DNA of 64,000 nt from UBA6168 sp965222975. GTDB lineage: Bacteria; Bacteroidota; Bacteroidia; Chitinophagales; Saprospiraceae. The translations under genes were made by a program, and so were the position numbers. The stretch spans positions 124,001-188,000 of the forward strand of contig CBDCVJ010000064.1 of NCBI GenBank assembly GCA_965222975.1, written 5' to 3'. This document shows, one piece after another, positions 17,286 through 25,376 of this stretch. The notes beneath the pieces were generated by a model. That model saw only the letters and a list, made by a program, of their open reading frames with translations, made no database searches and had not been told where the DNA came from. The stretch's first letter is position 1. Every line of letters starts with the position of its first letter.

Positions 17286-17629
17286 TTTAAATACAAATTC
17301 AGTTAATGACGCTGATGGAGAGGGAGATTAACGATATTAGATTAAGTCCGTCAAATCAAAAATCATTAACCTCTAATCTTTTAATCATGGTTCTTTGACA
17401 AATCCCGTGGAAGCCACTCAGAATATCAGAGTATTAGGGGGAAAGAAAAATTTTTTCAAAATTTTTCTTTCCCCCTAATACTCTGATAGAGAGGGAGATA
17501 AAAAAATAAAAAATTTTCAATTTTTTATTTTTTTATCTCCCTCTCTTCCTGTTTTTTTTCGCTCCACGAAAATTGTCAAAGAACCTTAATCATTAATCAA
17601 AAAAAACTCTTTAAAGTGACAAAGTAGTA
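17286..17629. other. Gene-free 344 bp spacer between convergent genes
   Basis: Almost the whole spacer is taken up by the palindromic element R2 (17389-17585) and a solo outer arm related to R3 (17608-17632). No coding frame is evident. Confidence 0.7.
17389..17585. repeat. Nested palindromic element R2 (family A) with two near-perfect hairpins
   Basis: Outer inverted repeats 17389-17411 and 17563-17585 match at 20 of 23 positions; both begin GGTTCTTTGACAA and end GTGGA. Inside are two hairpins: 17425-17451/17461-17487 (27 bp perfect arms with ATTAGGGGGAAAG) and 17488-17515/17519-17546 (28 bp perfect arms starting AGAGAGGGAGATA, 3 nt loop). The second hairpin and right flank are homologous to element R7 at 57.2 kb. 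It sits between two convergent genes and might also end transcription. Confidence 0.85.
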
Positions 17630-17632
17630 TTA
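17608..17632. repeat. Solo copy of an outer arm of family B
   Basis: The reverse complement reads TAATACTACTTTGTCACTTT, close to the outer arm TTCTACTTTGACACTTTA of element R3 (26006-26023). It overlaps the stop codon of the acyl-CoA dehydrogenase gene. No partner arm with its core lies next to it. Confidence 0.4.
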
Positions 17633-18799
17633 AGAAGCTGCGGGTTTATACGACTTTTTATCAATCACCATTTTCGCTATGATTTCAGCTAAAATCTCAG
17701 AAGTCCCACCACCGATTGGACCTAAGCGACTATCTCTAAAAAGTCGGGCCATTGGATAGGTTTCCACATAGCCGTATCCTCCCAAAATTTGCAAACACTC
17801 GTAGGCCACTTCGTCGGCGACCTTCGTGGATAACAGTTTGGCCATACTTGCTTCCTTCACAACATAAGCACCTTTGTTCAAGCGGTCAATGGTTACGTAA
17901 TTAAAGGTTTTGTTGACCTCTACTTCAGCAGCCAATTTGGCAATGCGATGTCGGAGAACTTGAAACCGATCCAAGGTTTTGCCGAAAACAGATCTTTCTG
18001 ACATATATTTAATAGTGTACTCTATGGCATACTCCGATCTTGAATGGGCATTGATGGCCATAATTAGGCGTTCAAGAGAGAGGTGCTGCATAAGGTAGGC
18101 AAAGCCTTTTCCTTCTTCTCCCATGAGGTTGGTGGCCGGAATTTTCACAGTATCAAAAGCAATTTCTGCTGTATCCGATGCCCGCCATCCAAGTTTGTCT
18201 AATTTGGTGGAAGTAATGCCTGGCGTGTTCCGATCCATGATAAAAATACTGATTCCTTTACTGCCCATTTCAGGGTCTGTCTTGGCTGACACGACAAGGT
18301 AATCGCTATAGGCACCATTGGTGATAAAAGTTTTAGAACCATTAATAATGTAGTGGTCTCCTTCCCTCACGGCTGTAGTTTTCATGCCTGCCACATCAGA
18401 GCCACCAAAAGGTTCGGTAATGCAAAGGCAACCGATTTTATCGCCCGTTATGCTTGGGGTCAAGTATTTCTCTTTGATTTCATGGCTGCCCTCTACATTA
18501 ACGTGAGTCATGGCGAGGTAGGCATGTGCCCACATGGCAGCAGCAAAACCACCTGAATTGATTCGCTGTAATTCTTCTAAAAATATAACTGTATAGAAAA
18601 GGTCGAGGCCAAGGCCACCATAGGCTTCAGGGTAGTTGATTCCAAAGTACCCCATGTCGCCAAATTTTTTCCAGATGAATCTTTCAATGGTGCCGTCTTT
18701 TTCCCATTTATCAATGAAAGGGGCAACCTCTTTTTTTAAAAAATCACGAAATCCTTGCCTAAACAACTCATGCTCCTCTGTGAAAAATTGTTCTGTCAT
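17630..18799 (-). CDS. Acyl-CoA dehydrogenase, LCAD/isovaleryl type
   Basis: 389 residues. An FAD enzyme for the first step of beta-oxidation or branched-chain acid breakdown. N-terminal and middle domain motifs are clear (YPEAYGGLGLDLFYTVI; CLCITEPFGGSDVAGMKTTA). The C-terminal position that carries the catalytic Glu in short- and medium-chain enzymes reads IGGGTSEI, so Glu is replaced there. A Glu stands in HLSLERLIMAINA on helix G, as in long-chain and isovaleryl-CoA dehydrogenases. Start ATG 18799; the TTG three codons upstream is not needed. A promoter lies about 80 bp upstream. Confidence 0.93.
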   Translation of the reverse strand: MTEQFFTEEHELFRQGFRDFLKKEVAPFIDKWEKDGTIERFIWKKFGDMGYFGINYPEAYGGLGLDLFYTVIFLEELQRINSGGFAAAMWAHAYLAMTHVNVEGSHEIKEKYLTPSITGDKIGCLCITEPFGGSDVAGMKTTAVREGDHYIINGSKTFITNGAYSDYLVVSAKTDPEMGSKGISIFIMDRNTPGITSTKLDKLGWRASDTAEIAFDTVKIPATNLMGEEGKGFAYLMQHLSLERLIMAINAHSRSEYAIEYTIKYMSERSVFGKTLDRFQVLRHRIAKLAAEVEVNKTFNYVTIDRLNKGAYVVKEASMAKLLSTKVADEVAYECLQILGGYGYVETYPMARLFRDSRLGPIGGGTSEILAEIIAKMVIDKKSYKPAAS

Positions 18800-18875
18800 A
18801 TTTGTCAAAAATTAATTTGGTTAGGTTGAATTCATAATGTTAGAGTGAAACCGAACTAAGGTGTGATTGTTTCGG

Positions 18876-18906
18876 CAAAAGTAGTTTTTGAAGCGCTTTT
18901 GCCAAA
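18876..18906 (-). promoter_or_regulatory. Putative promoter for the acyl-CoA dehydrogenase gene
   Basis: On the minus strand TTTG (18903-18906), 19 bp, then TACTTTTG (18876-18883). This fits the Bacteroidota TTTG / TAnnTTTG pattern and spacing very well. The start codon is 77 bp downstream. Confidence 0.7.
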
Positions 18907-19112
18907 ATGGTTTATGTAAGGAAGGAGGAATTTCCATGCCTACTTTTTGAAAAATAAATTATCAAAACCTGTTTTTACTCAGATGAAAAATTCTTGCTAA
19001 AAAAATTATCAAAATATTTTCTACATTTAAACAAAGTATAAGAAGGAACTTAAATGGTTGAGTTATGCAAACTGTTGAATAGGAGTGAGCCTAAAAGATT
19101 GTTATTTCATGT
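18907..19112. other. Remainder of the spacer 18800-19112
   Basis: Apart from the promoter at 18876-18906, I see nothing in this AT-rich 313 bp spacer: no coding frame, repeat or terminator. Confidence 0.5.
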
Positions 19113-22100
19113 TCACTTAATCAAATTGATTTCCCCTTCATACATGATGATCTCTTCATCTTTAAACTTCACCCTCGCGTAATATACAAATAGGGCAGGA
19201 TCCATATTTTCATCTTTAAAAATGCCATCCCATCCTTCTGCAAAATCATTAGGCTGAAAATCATAATTCTCGAAAACCATCTCTCCCCATCGGTCAAATA
19301 TTTTAAATTCCATAATGCTTTCAACACCAATTCCGCCATAAATAATAAAGAAATCATTTAAACCGTCATCGTTGGGGGAAAATGCGTTGGGGATGTAGAT
19401 GTTCCTTTTTTTATCAACCGTAACCAAAAGGGAATCAATTAAGAAGCAACCGGAATTTGGATCAGTGACGGTCAGTAAGTAAAGCGTTGTATTTGTAGGG
19501 CAAAGAGTAGGGGAGAGGCAATCGGTACAGTCGAGGAAATCCGGCGGTGACCATGCAATGATCTGATCGATATAAGGAATGACCTGAGCATCGAATTGAG
19601 TGGCTTCACCCAATTGTAAGTCGACATCCTGCCCGGCATTGATGATGAAGTCATAGGGTTCATTGATTATAATAGTTTCCTCGATCAGGCAATCATTGGC
19701 GTCTTGAACGGTTATTTGATAAGTGCCTCCATTAAGGTTATATATCCCGGTTTCGCTTCCGAACGAACCGTTGTTGAAAGCATAGCCATAAGGTGTAACA
19801 CCTCCTGTCACAGATGATATTTCAATGAACCCATCCATATCACCGGCACATTCTACATGTTCAATGCTTATGGTCATTCCCAGTGGATCAGGAGCGTTCA
19901 CAATGGCATTGGCTTCGGCCGTGCAATTGTTCGAATCAGTAATGGTTACACTATAGGTATTTGGGCAAAGATTTTCAATCGCACTGGCATTACTGCCCAT
20001 GTTCCAAAGTATTTGGTAACCACTTCCCGAACCACCTGACGGTATGGTTTCGACTAAGCCGTTGCAGTCGCTGGCACAAAGAATGTCTGTACCTGTGGCA
20101 TTAACGGAAATGGGTGGGAAATAATTGATGGAAATGAAATCACTGCTAAGACAGCCATCATTATTAAGCTCCAGCGAATAAACACCTGGCTCAGTAACGG
20201 TAAAAGTTTCTCCTGTAGAGCCATCTTGCCAAGTTGGATCTGCTCCTTGCAAATCCGGTGTTAGGGTTAAGGTAGCATTATCGCAGAGCGTTTCATCTTC
20301 ACCTAAGTCAATAACAAGTGTTTCCCCAAAAATCAGTTCAATATTATCAATTACCGCACAACCGTTGGTGTCGATGCCAATTACTTCATAGAGGCCGTCT
20401 TCGGTTGCATTGAAGGTTGGACTAATTGACCCATTCTGCCACTGATAAGAAGCGATTCCGGGTGTCGAAGCATTCAGCAGGAAATTATTTACGTCACAAA
20501 AAGAAGTGTCCGGCCCTAGGTCAATAGTTACTTCTGATGCTGAGTTCACATTGAAAGAATCCCTTCTGGCACATCCCCCGATACTGACGTCCACCCAGTA
20601 AGTTCCAGGTTGCTCAACGGTATATGTGGCGACCGTTGAACCATCCTGCCAGATATAAGAACCATTTGGTGTGCTGACATCCAGATACAATTCATCTCCA
20701 ACACAAAACAAAGTATCAGTAAGGGTGCTTTCCCCATCCAATACTTCTATAACCAAATGGAAGGAATCCATTGGATTGCAAGCTGTGGGGTTGGAAACAG
20801 CCAGTTGAACATCGTAGTTGCCTGCATTTTCAAAAGTATAGGAATGGTCAGGTAAATTGCTAACAACATTCCCATCAATAGACCATTCAAAAGTAGTAGC
20901 GTTGGTTCCAGTAAAAATGAAATCTACCTCGAAAGGGGCACACCCAGAAGTGGCAGGCAGGGCAATACCATTGGCATTGATGGATTCTATTTCAAGGTCT
21001 AATTTAAAAACCCCAATGTCGCAACCAGTTTGTTGGCCAGTTGCCCATGCATTTGGCAGGGTAGTCAGTTGCCTGTCCGGTCCGTTCCAGGTGCATGAGC
21101 AAACTGCCTGATATACAACACCACTTTTATCAAACCGACTGGTGCCCCCATCCACATGATCTGCCTCACCATAATAGGTTGCATAATGGAGGTCTTCTGC
21201 ATTTGGCGTTAATACCCCTAAATAAAAATCAGGTTCAAAAGGAATGAGATCAGGGTAAGACCCTGCTGTGGTAGGTAGCCCCATCTCGGCATAGTAACCT
21301 GAAAAATATATACCATTACATTTGTCCACCATAAAGGCTACAGGGACAAAATCATAACCAAAAATATTTGGGCCGTTACCGATTACAGTGGAATAAACCG
21401 TTTGGGTAAGGTCGTTTGAAAAAGCTGCCAGAAATTGTTTGCTGCCAGGATTCATCGAATAAACCGTGGCAGGCATGATTGGAACAATCCCAGTGGTTTT
21501 TCCATAAATATGTACTTGATCATCTTCATCAATATCAAGGAAATAGGAATTGTCGTCGCCAGAAGTACCAAAAAATGTACTTGCCAATAGGGTAGAACCA
21601 TCAGCTGATAACTTGGCTAAATAGCCATTTTCATCTCCGCCTGGCCATGTGGGTTGGATGGTGCCATTTGTAGTTGGGAAATCACTGCCACCTGCAGTAC
21701 CAGTCACATAAACGTTCAAGTTGTCATCCACCCGAATCCCATTACCAGAATCAAGGTCACTTCCCCCTAAAAAAGTTGACCAAAAGAGGGTAGACAGATC
21801 ATTATTGGCTTTAAAGACAACAACGTCTTGAGGGATAAAGCCAATGGTGTTAAGGGAATTGTCAAAAGCATTTGCTGTTACGGGAAAATTATTTGATTGA
21901 GAATGACTGACCACGTAAACGTTGTTTTGGCCATCAATTACAATTTCTCCGCGGTATTCATCTCCGTCGCTATGGGTAGGTTGGAAAAAGTTGTCATTAT
22001 AGCCATCAGCACCACTTCCACCAAAATAACTTGAACCGACGAGGGCGGAACCATCTTGATTTAAAATAGTAACAATAACGTCTCTGTCGCCTCCAAAAGA

Positions 22101-23240
22101 GTCTTGGAAGGCATTAGTTGTTACAGGATAATCAAAGGAATTGGTAGATCCGTAAATGTATAATTGTTGGTTAAAATCAGCGATGATGCTATGCGGCCAA
22201 TCGGCACCTGTGCCACCAACATAAGTGGCATAAATTAAATCTGTTCCATCAGGATTATATTTGACAATTGCTATATCAGTATCCTCTGCTCCACCATTCC
22301 CTCCGGCCCAATCGATTTGAAATGCACCGGTAGTTGTAGGAAAAGTAGGTACAAATGAAATACCTGCCGCGTATATATTCCCTCCATTGTCATAAGTACC
22401 TGAGTGTCCAAAATTTCCCCACGACGAACTCAATCCGGTTGTGCCAGTTAGCGTTGATGCAATAATTACGGGATCTATGATCAGTTCTTGATTTCTATCA
22501 TAACCTTCTGGAAACGAATAAGATATTGTATTGCCAGTTAATGAATAGTAGCAAGGAACCTGCACTCTTTGGTCGTTGATATATTGCCATGCGACGGGCG
22601 TCATTTCCGTAACCAGTCCCAAGGACATATGAATATTTAAATTCCCTTCAACCAATTCCAATTTATCTGCCCCGTTGTATTGAATTTTAATAATTGATGG
22701 ATCAGCATTTGGAGAGATGACAAAATCATATTTCAAATGCCCATTTTGACTATATGTTTCAAGATCGATGCCTGGATAAATACCTTTTTGTAAGACCTTC
22801 CCATATTGCCGTACATGCCCGGCCCATTTAGATTTGTCATTCCCAAGTAAATAATTGTGGTATGCTTTGCGAGGCGCAATTCCAACCCCTTTAGAGGGGC
22901 TGCTGCCAAGGAACTTAACTTTGTATGCATGGTTTTTAATGGAAATATTCTGACGTAGGCGAGGTGGTTTCAAGTGTTCTTTATGAAATTTTTCCAAATC
23001 TTCTGAACTCGTTATCAAAAATGTAAACCCTTGGTCTTCAATGAATAGCGTATTGTTACCTTCAAACGTTGTTTTAAAAAGAACATCTCCATGCCATTGG
23101 TTTTTATTTTCTATAAAATTCAACGGGCCGCCTGAATGCTTGTGTGGCTTTACTGAAACTGGCGATTGACCAGTCATTGACAGCGTTAATATAAAGGAAA
23201 GGGATACTAATATTAATGTGATCTTTTTTAGAGAAGTCAT
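19113..23240 (-). CDS. Very large secreted adhesin-like protein with SBBP, PKD and SprB-type repeats and a T9SS type B sorting domain
   Basis: 1375 residues with a signal peptide ending near SMTGQS. The N-terminal domain (GGPLNFIENKNQWHGDVLFK) is the type found before SBBP beta-propeller repeats. Those repeats fill roughly residues 250-720 (YATYVGGTGADWPHSI; SYFGGSGADGYND; TFLGGSDLDSGNGI). A PKD-like domain follows (770-850), then three Ig-like modules with LGPDTSFC-type starts, and two SprB-type repeats (CNGLVETIPSGGSGSGYQI; MDGFIEISSVTGGVTPYGY). The C-terminus has NIYIPNAFSPNDDGLNDFF and KIFDRWGEMVFEN, the gliding-motility-associated type B sorting domain. Expected on the cell surface or outside. 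Start ATG 23240. Confidence 0.93.
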   Translation of the reverse strand: MTSLKKITLILVSLSFILTLSMTGQSPVSVKPHKHSGGPLNFIENKNQWHGDVLFKTTFEGNNTLFIEDQGFTFLITSSEDLEKFHKEHLKPPRLRQNISIKNHAYKVKFLGSSPSKGVGIAPRKAYHNYLLGNDKSKWAGHVRQYGKVLQKGIYPGIDLETYSQNGHLKYDFVISPNADPSIIKIQYNGADKLELVEGNLNIHMSLGLVTEMTPVAWQYINDQRVQVPCYYSLTGNTISYSFPEGYDRNQELIIDPVIIASTLTGTTGLSSSWGNFGHSGTYDNGGNIYAAGISFVPTFPTTTGAFQIDWAGGNGGAEDTDIAIVKYNPDGTDLIYATYVGGTGADWPHSIIADFNQQLYIYGSTNSFDYPVTTNAFQDSFGGDRDVIVTILNQDGSALVGSSYFGGSGADGYNDNFFQPTHSDGDEYRGEIVIDGQNNVYVVSHSQSNNFPVTANAFDNSLNTIGFIPQDVVVFKANNDLSTLFWSTFLGGSDLDSGNGIRVDDNLNVYVTGTAGGSDFPTTNGTIQPTWPGGDENGYLAKLSADGSTLLASTFFGTSGDDNSYFLDIDEDDQVHIYGKTTGIVPIMPATVYSMNPGSKQFLAAFSNDLTQTVYSTVIGNGPNIFGYDFVPVAFMVDKCNGIYFSGYYAEMGLPTTAGSYPDLIPFEPDFYLGVLTPNAEDLHYATYYGEADHVDGGTSRFDKSGVVYQAVCSCTWNGPDRQLTTLPNAWATGQQTGCDIGVFKLDLEIESINANGIALPATSGCAPFEVDFIFTGTNATTFEWSIDGNVVSNLPDHSYTFENAGNYDVQLAVSNPTACNPMDSFHLVIEVLDGESTLTDTLFCVGDELYLDVSTPNGSYIWQDGSTVATYTVEQPGTYWVDVSIGGCARRDSFNVNSASEVTIDLGPDTSFCDVNNFLLNASTPGIASYQWQNGSISPTFNATEDGLYEVIGIDTNGCAVIDNIELIFGETLVIDLGEDETLCDNATLTLTPDLQGADPTWQDGSTGETFTVTEPGVYSLELNNDGCLSSDFISINYFPPISVNATGTDILCASDCNGLVETIPSGGSGSGYQILWNMGSNASAIENLCPNTYSVTITDSNNCTAEANAIVNAPDPLGMTISIEHVECAGDMDGFIEISSVTGGVTPYGYAFNNGSFGSETGIYNLNGGTYQITVQDANDCLIEETIIINEPYDFIINAGQDVDLQLGEATQFDAQVIPYIDQIIAWSPPDFLDCTDCLSPTLCPTNTTLYLLTVTDPNSGCFLIDSLLVTVDKKRNIYIPNAFSPNDDGLNDFFIIYGGIGVESIMEFKIFDRWGEMVFENYDFQPNDFAEGWDGIFKDENMDPALFVYYARVKFKDEEIIMYEGEINLIK

Positions 23241-23612
23241 AACGCGGGATAATTAAAACGTTAGTGTTGTGCTCAGGAATTGGAATTTGTTCACATTATA
23301 TGCTCAGCGCTGGTACAAAATACAAGAAATTAAACCTCAAAATAAAATGGGAACAAGCTAATTGAGTGAAAAGTAAGGCGTTCGTGTGTAGCAGTTGTAA
23401 AAATAAGGGAAAATACTTTAATCATTGGCGCACAATTGACAAAGAACTTATGCCATAGTGCTTTAGAAAAAATGGAATGAAGGTTTATAGTTTTTTTCAA
23501 CTATCAAATTGGAACAATCTGGAACTATTTCTACTTTTGCGCCGCTTTTACCCAAAGGAACGCCTGCGGAAAATAAAAAGCATTATGACAAAACAACTAC
23601 TTCATACTAATT
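23241..23612. other. Gene-free 372 bp spacer
   Basis: It holds the divergent upstream regions of the large secreted protein and of tRNA-His. The only site I can name is the promoter-like pair at 23509-23539. Confidence 0.5.
23509..23539 (+). promoter_or_regulatory. Putative promoter for tRNA-His
   Basis: TTGG (23509-23512), 19 bp, then TACTTTTG (23532-23539), which matches TAnnTTTG. The tRNA gene begins 75 bp downstream. Confidence 0.55.
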
Positions 23613-23613
23613 C

Positions 23614-23687
23614 CCCCTTGTAGCTCAGTTGGCTAGAGCGCCGGATTGTGGTTCCGGAGGTCAGTGGTTCAAGCCCACTCGAGGGGA
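23614..23687 (+). tRNA. tRNA-His (GTG), with A73 and no encoded G-1
   Basis: A full cloverleaf can be drawn. The acceptor stem CCCCTTG/CGAGGGG pairs at 23614-23620/23680-23686, with one G-U. The D arm has GCTCAGTTGGCTAGAGC, the anticodon stem is CCGGA/TCCGG with loop TTGTGGT, and the T arm is AGTGG/CCACT. The anticodon GTG reads His codons. The discriminator (23687) is A and the base before position 1 (23613) is C, so the usual bacterial G-1:C73 pair is missing. CCA is not encoded, as is also true of the tRNA at 62.5 kb. A terminator and hisS follow. Confidence 0.93.
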
Positions 23688-23690
23688 CAT

Positions 23691-23725
23691 AAGCATCCCG
23701 AAGTGAATTCGGGATGCTTTTTTAT
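23691..23725 (+). terminator. Intrinsic terminator after tRNA-His
   Basis: A 12 bp stem AAGCATCCCGAA / TTCGGGATGCTT followed by T residues, starting 4 bp after the tRNA end. Confidence 0.88.
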
Positions 23726-23738
23726 TTTAAATGGTTAG

Positions 23739-23797
23739 AACGGCTGAATGGATAAATGGCTCACGGGTCATTATAACCATTTAACCATTCAGCCGTT
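23739..23797 (+). promoter_or_regulatory. Long hairpin in the hisS leader
   Basis: A 21 bp stem (23739-23759 with 23777-23797, one mismatch; outer arm AACGGCTGAATGG / CCATTCAGCCGTT) with a 17 nt loop. It ends 16 nt before the hisS ATG, so in the mRNA it would stand next to the ribosome entry site. It may regulate translation or simply be another intergenic palindrome. Confidence 0.6.
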
Positions 23798-23813
23798 TCA
23801 ACTATTCATTTCC

Positions 23814-25376
23814 ATGCAACGAGGAATTATACCGAGGAAAATCAAAGGGTTTAGGGACATTGACGCTGACCTGAACGAACTCCGGCAACAGATCATCAAT
23901 GCAGCAGCCAAAGTGTATAAATCTTATGGCTTTGAGCATTGGGATACACCTGTGCTTGAGTATGCCGATGCCCTTGGTAAATACATGCCCGATGAAGATA
24001 CTGTTGACCAAGGGGTTTACAATTTCCGCAATCCAGAAGAAGAGCCCATTTTAGGAGTGGACGGAAATGAAATTCGGGATACAGAAGCCAAGGCCATTAT
24101 GGAACACCAAGCCATTGCGCTCCGCTATGATTTGACGGCTCCGCTTGCAAGGGTTTATGCAGAACGTCTTTGGATGGATGTGAAACGCAAGCAGATCATG
24201 GAAACCAATGCGCCTTTGTTCCGGCGGTTTCAGTACGGATCGGTTTACCGTTATGAATTGAAATTGATGCCCGGCCGCTTCCGCGAGTTTTGGCAATTGG
24301 ATTTTGATTCAGTGGGCACTAAAGATGTGGCGGCAGACGCAGAAGCTTGTATGATCCTTTCGGATGCATTAGAGGCTATCGGATTGGACAAGAACACCTT
24401 CATTGTAAAAGTGAATAATCGGAAAGTGCTGAAAGGTTTTCTCGCATCTATTGGCATTGACAATGATAAAAAAGAAGGGGCAGTTTTGCGGGTAATTGAT
24501 AAGCTTGATAAAATCGGCTGGGAAAGTGTTGAATTGGAATTAGGGCCGGGGCGAACTGATTCATCTGGAGCCGAAGTAGCTGGCTTGAATTTACCACAAG
24601 AAAAAATAGCACAAATAATCTCTTTTTTGAGAATAGCAACTGGCATTACTTCTCGGAAAGAAGTTCTCGGAAAGCTAACTGAATTGACCAAAGGAAATGC
24701 AATTGCCGAAGAAGGATTGGCTGAACTCCAAAAGATGGATGCCATTTGGGAGGCACTCGGGTTTGACGAACAACGAATTGTTTTTGACCCGACTTTGATG
24801 AGAGGAATGGCTTACTACACGGGGCCGGTTTTTGAAGCCGAATCCCTTTTGACTTATAAGGATGAAAGAGGGAGGACGAGGAAAGTTGGCTCTATCTGCG
24901 GAGGAGGGCGTTACGATGGTTTGGTGGAAAAACTGTTGGGACTGAAAGTTCCGGCAACGGGCGCATCAATTGGTGTAGATCGTTTGGCTGCTCTTTTGCA
25001 AATGGCCAATCCGCAAAAAGTTAAAGCGGAAGGCCCAGTATTTATAGCCTATTTTGATGATGGGCTGCAAACTGAATATTATAAAATAGCCCAACAACTT
25101 CGGGCTGCTGGTGTTGATGCTGAAGTCTATTGTGGCTATTTTAAGGGGTTTAAAAAAATGAAAAAACAGATGGCATATGCCGATCAGAAAAATTGTCCAG
25201 CGGTTATTTTGATCGGAAGTGATGAAGCGGTGAAAGGGGTAGCTACAGTCAAAAACCTCAAACTCGGCAAAGAACTATCAACGACGATAAGCGACAAAAA
25301 AGAATGGCTCAGCAAGGTGCAAAAGGAAGTGCCGATTGAAGAATTGGTATCTTATATTAAAGGACATTTTGGCTAA
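23814..25376 (+). CDS. hisS: Histidyl-tRNA synthetase of the divergent (alphaproteobacterial-like) type
   Basis: 520 residues, longer than the usual bacterial HisRS of about 420-430. It charges tRNA-His. Class II features are present: LRYDLTAPLARVYAERL, motif 2 region FQYGSVYRYELKLMPGRFRE (about 139-158), the histidine-binding MRGMAYYTGPVFE, and motif 3 GASIGVDRLAALL. Motif 2 lacks the canonical RxERPQxGRxRQFHQ, and EYADALGKYMPDEDTVDQGV, VGSICGGGRYDGLV and VPATG match the variant I know from a clade of Alphaproteobacteria. ATG 23814 (MQRGIIPRKIKGFRD) is the conserved start. It lies next to tRNA-His, and its stop overlaps that of the convergent gene downstream. Confidence 0.95.
   Translation: MQRGIIPRKIKGFRDIDADLNELRQQIINAAAKVYKSYGFEHWDTPVLEYADALGKYMPDEDTVDQGVYNFRNPEEEPILGVDGNEIRDTEAKAIMEHQAIALRYDLTAPLARVYAERLWMDVKRKQIMETNAPLFRRFQYGSVYRYELKLMPGRFREFWQLDFDSVGTKDVAADAEACMILSDALEAIGLDKNTFIVKVNNRKVLKGFLASIGIDNDKKEGAVLRVIDKLDKIGWESVELELGPGRTDSSGAEVAGLNLPQEKIAQIISFLRIATGITSRKEVLGKLTELTKGNAIAEEGLAELQKMDAIWEALGFDEQRIVFDPTLMRGMAYYTGPVFEAESLLTYKDERGRTRKVGSICGGGRYDGLVEKLLGLKVPATGASIGVDRLAALLQMANPQKVKAEGPVFIAYFDDGLQTEYYKIAQQLRAAGVDAEVYCGYFKGFKKMKKQMAYADQKNCPAVILIGSDEAVKGVATVKNLKLGKELSTTISDKKEWLSKVQKEVPIEELVSYIKGHFG

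Noticed and set aside
17389..17585. R2 as a CRISPR array or simple terminator
   Set aside because: The repeats are inverted, not direct, with no regular spacers. A plain terminator would not need outer arms shared with a distant locus, though a secondary terminator role is possible.
23748..23813. N-terminal extension of HisRS from an upstream non-ATG start
   Set aside because: These codons lie within the leader hairpin and are not conserved; homology begins at ATG 23814.
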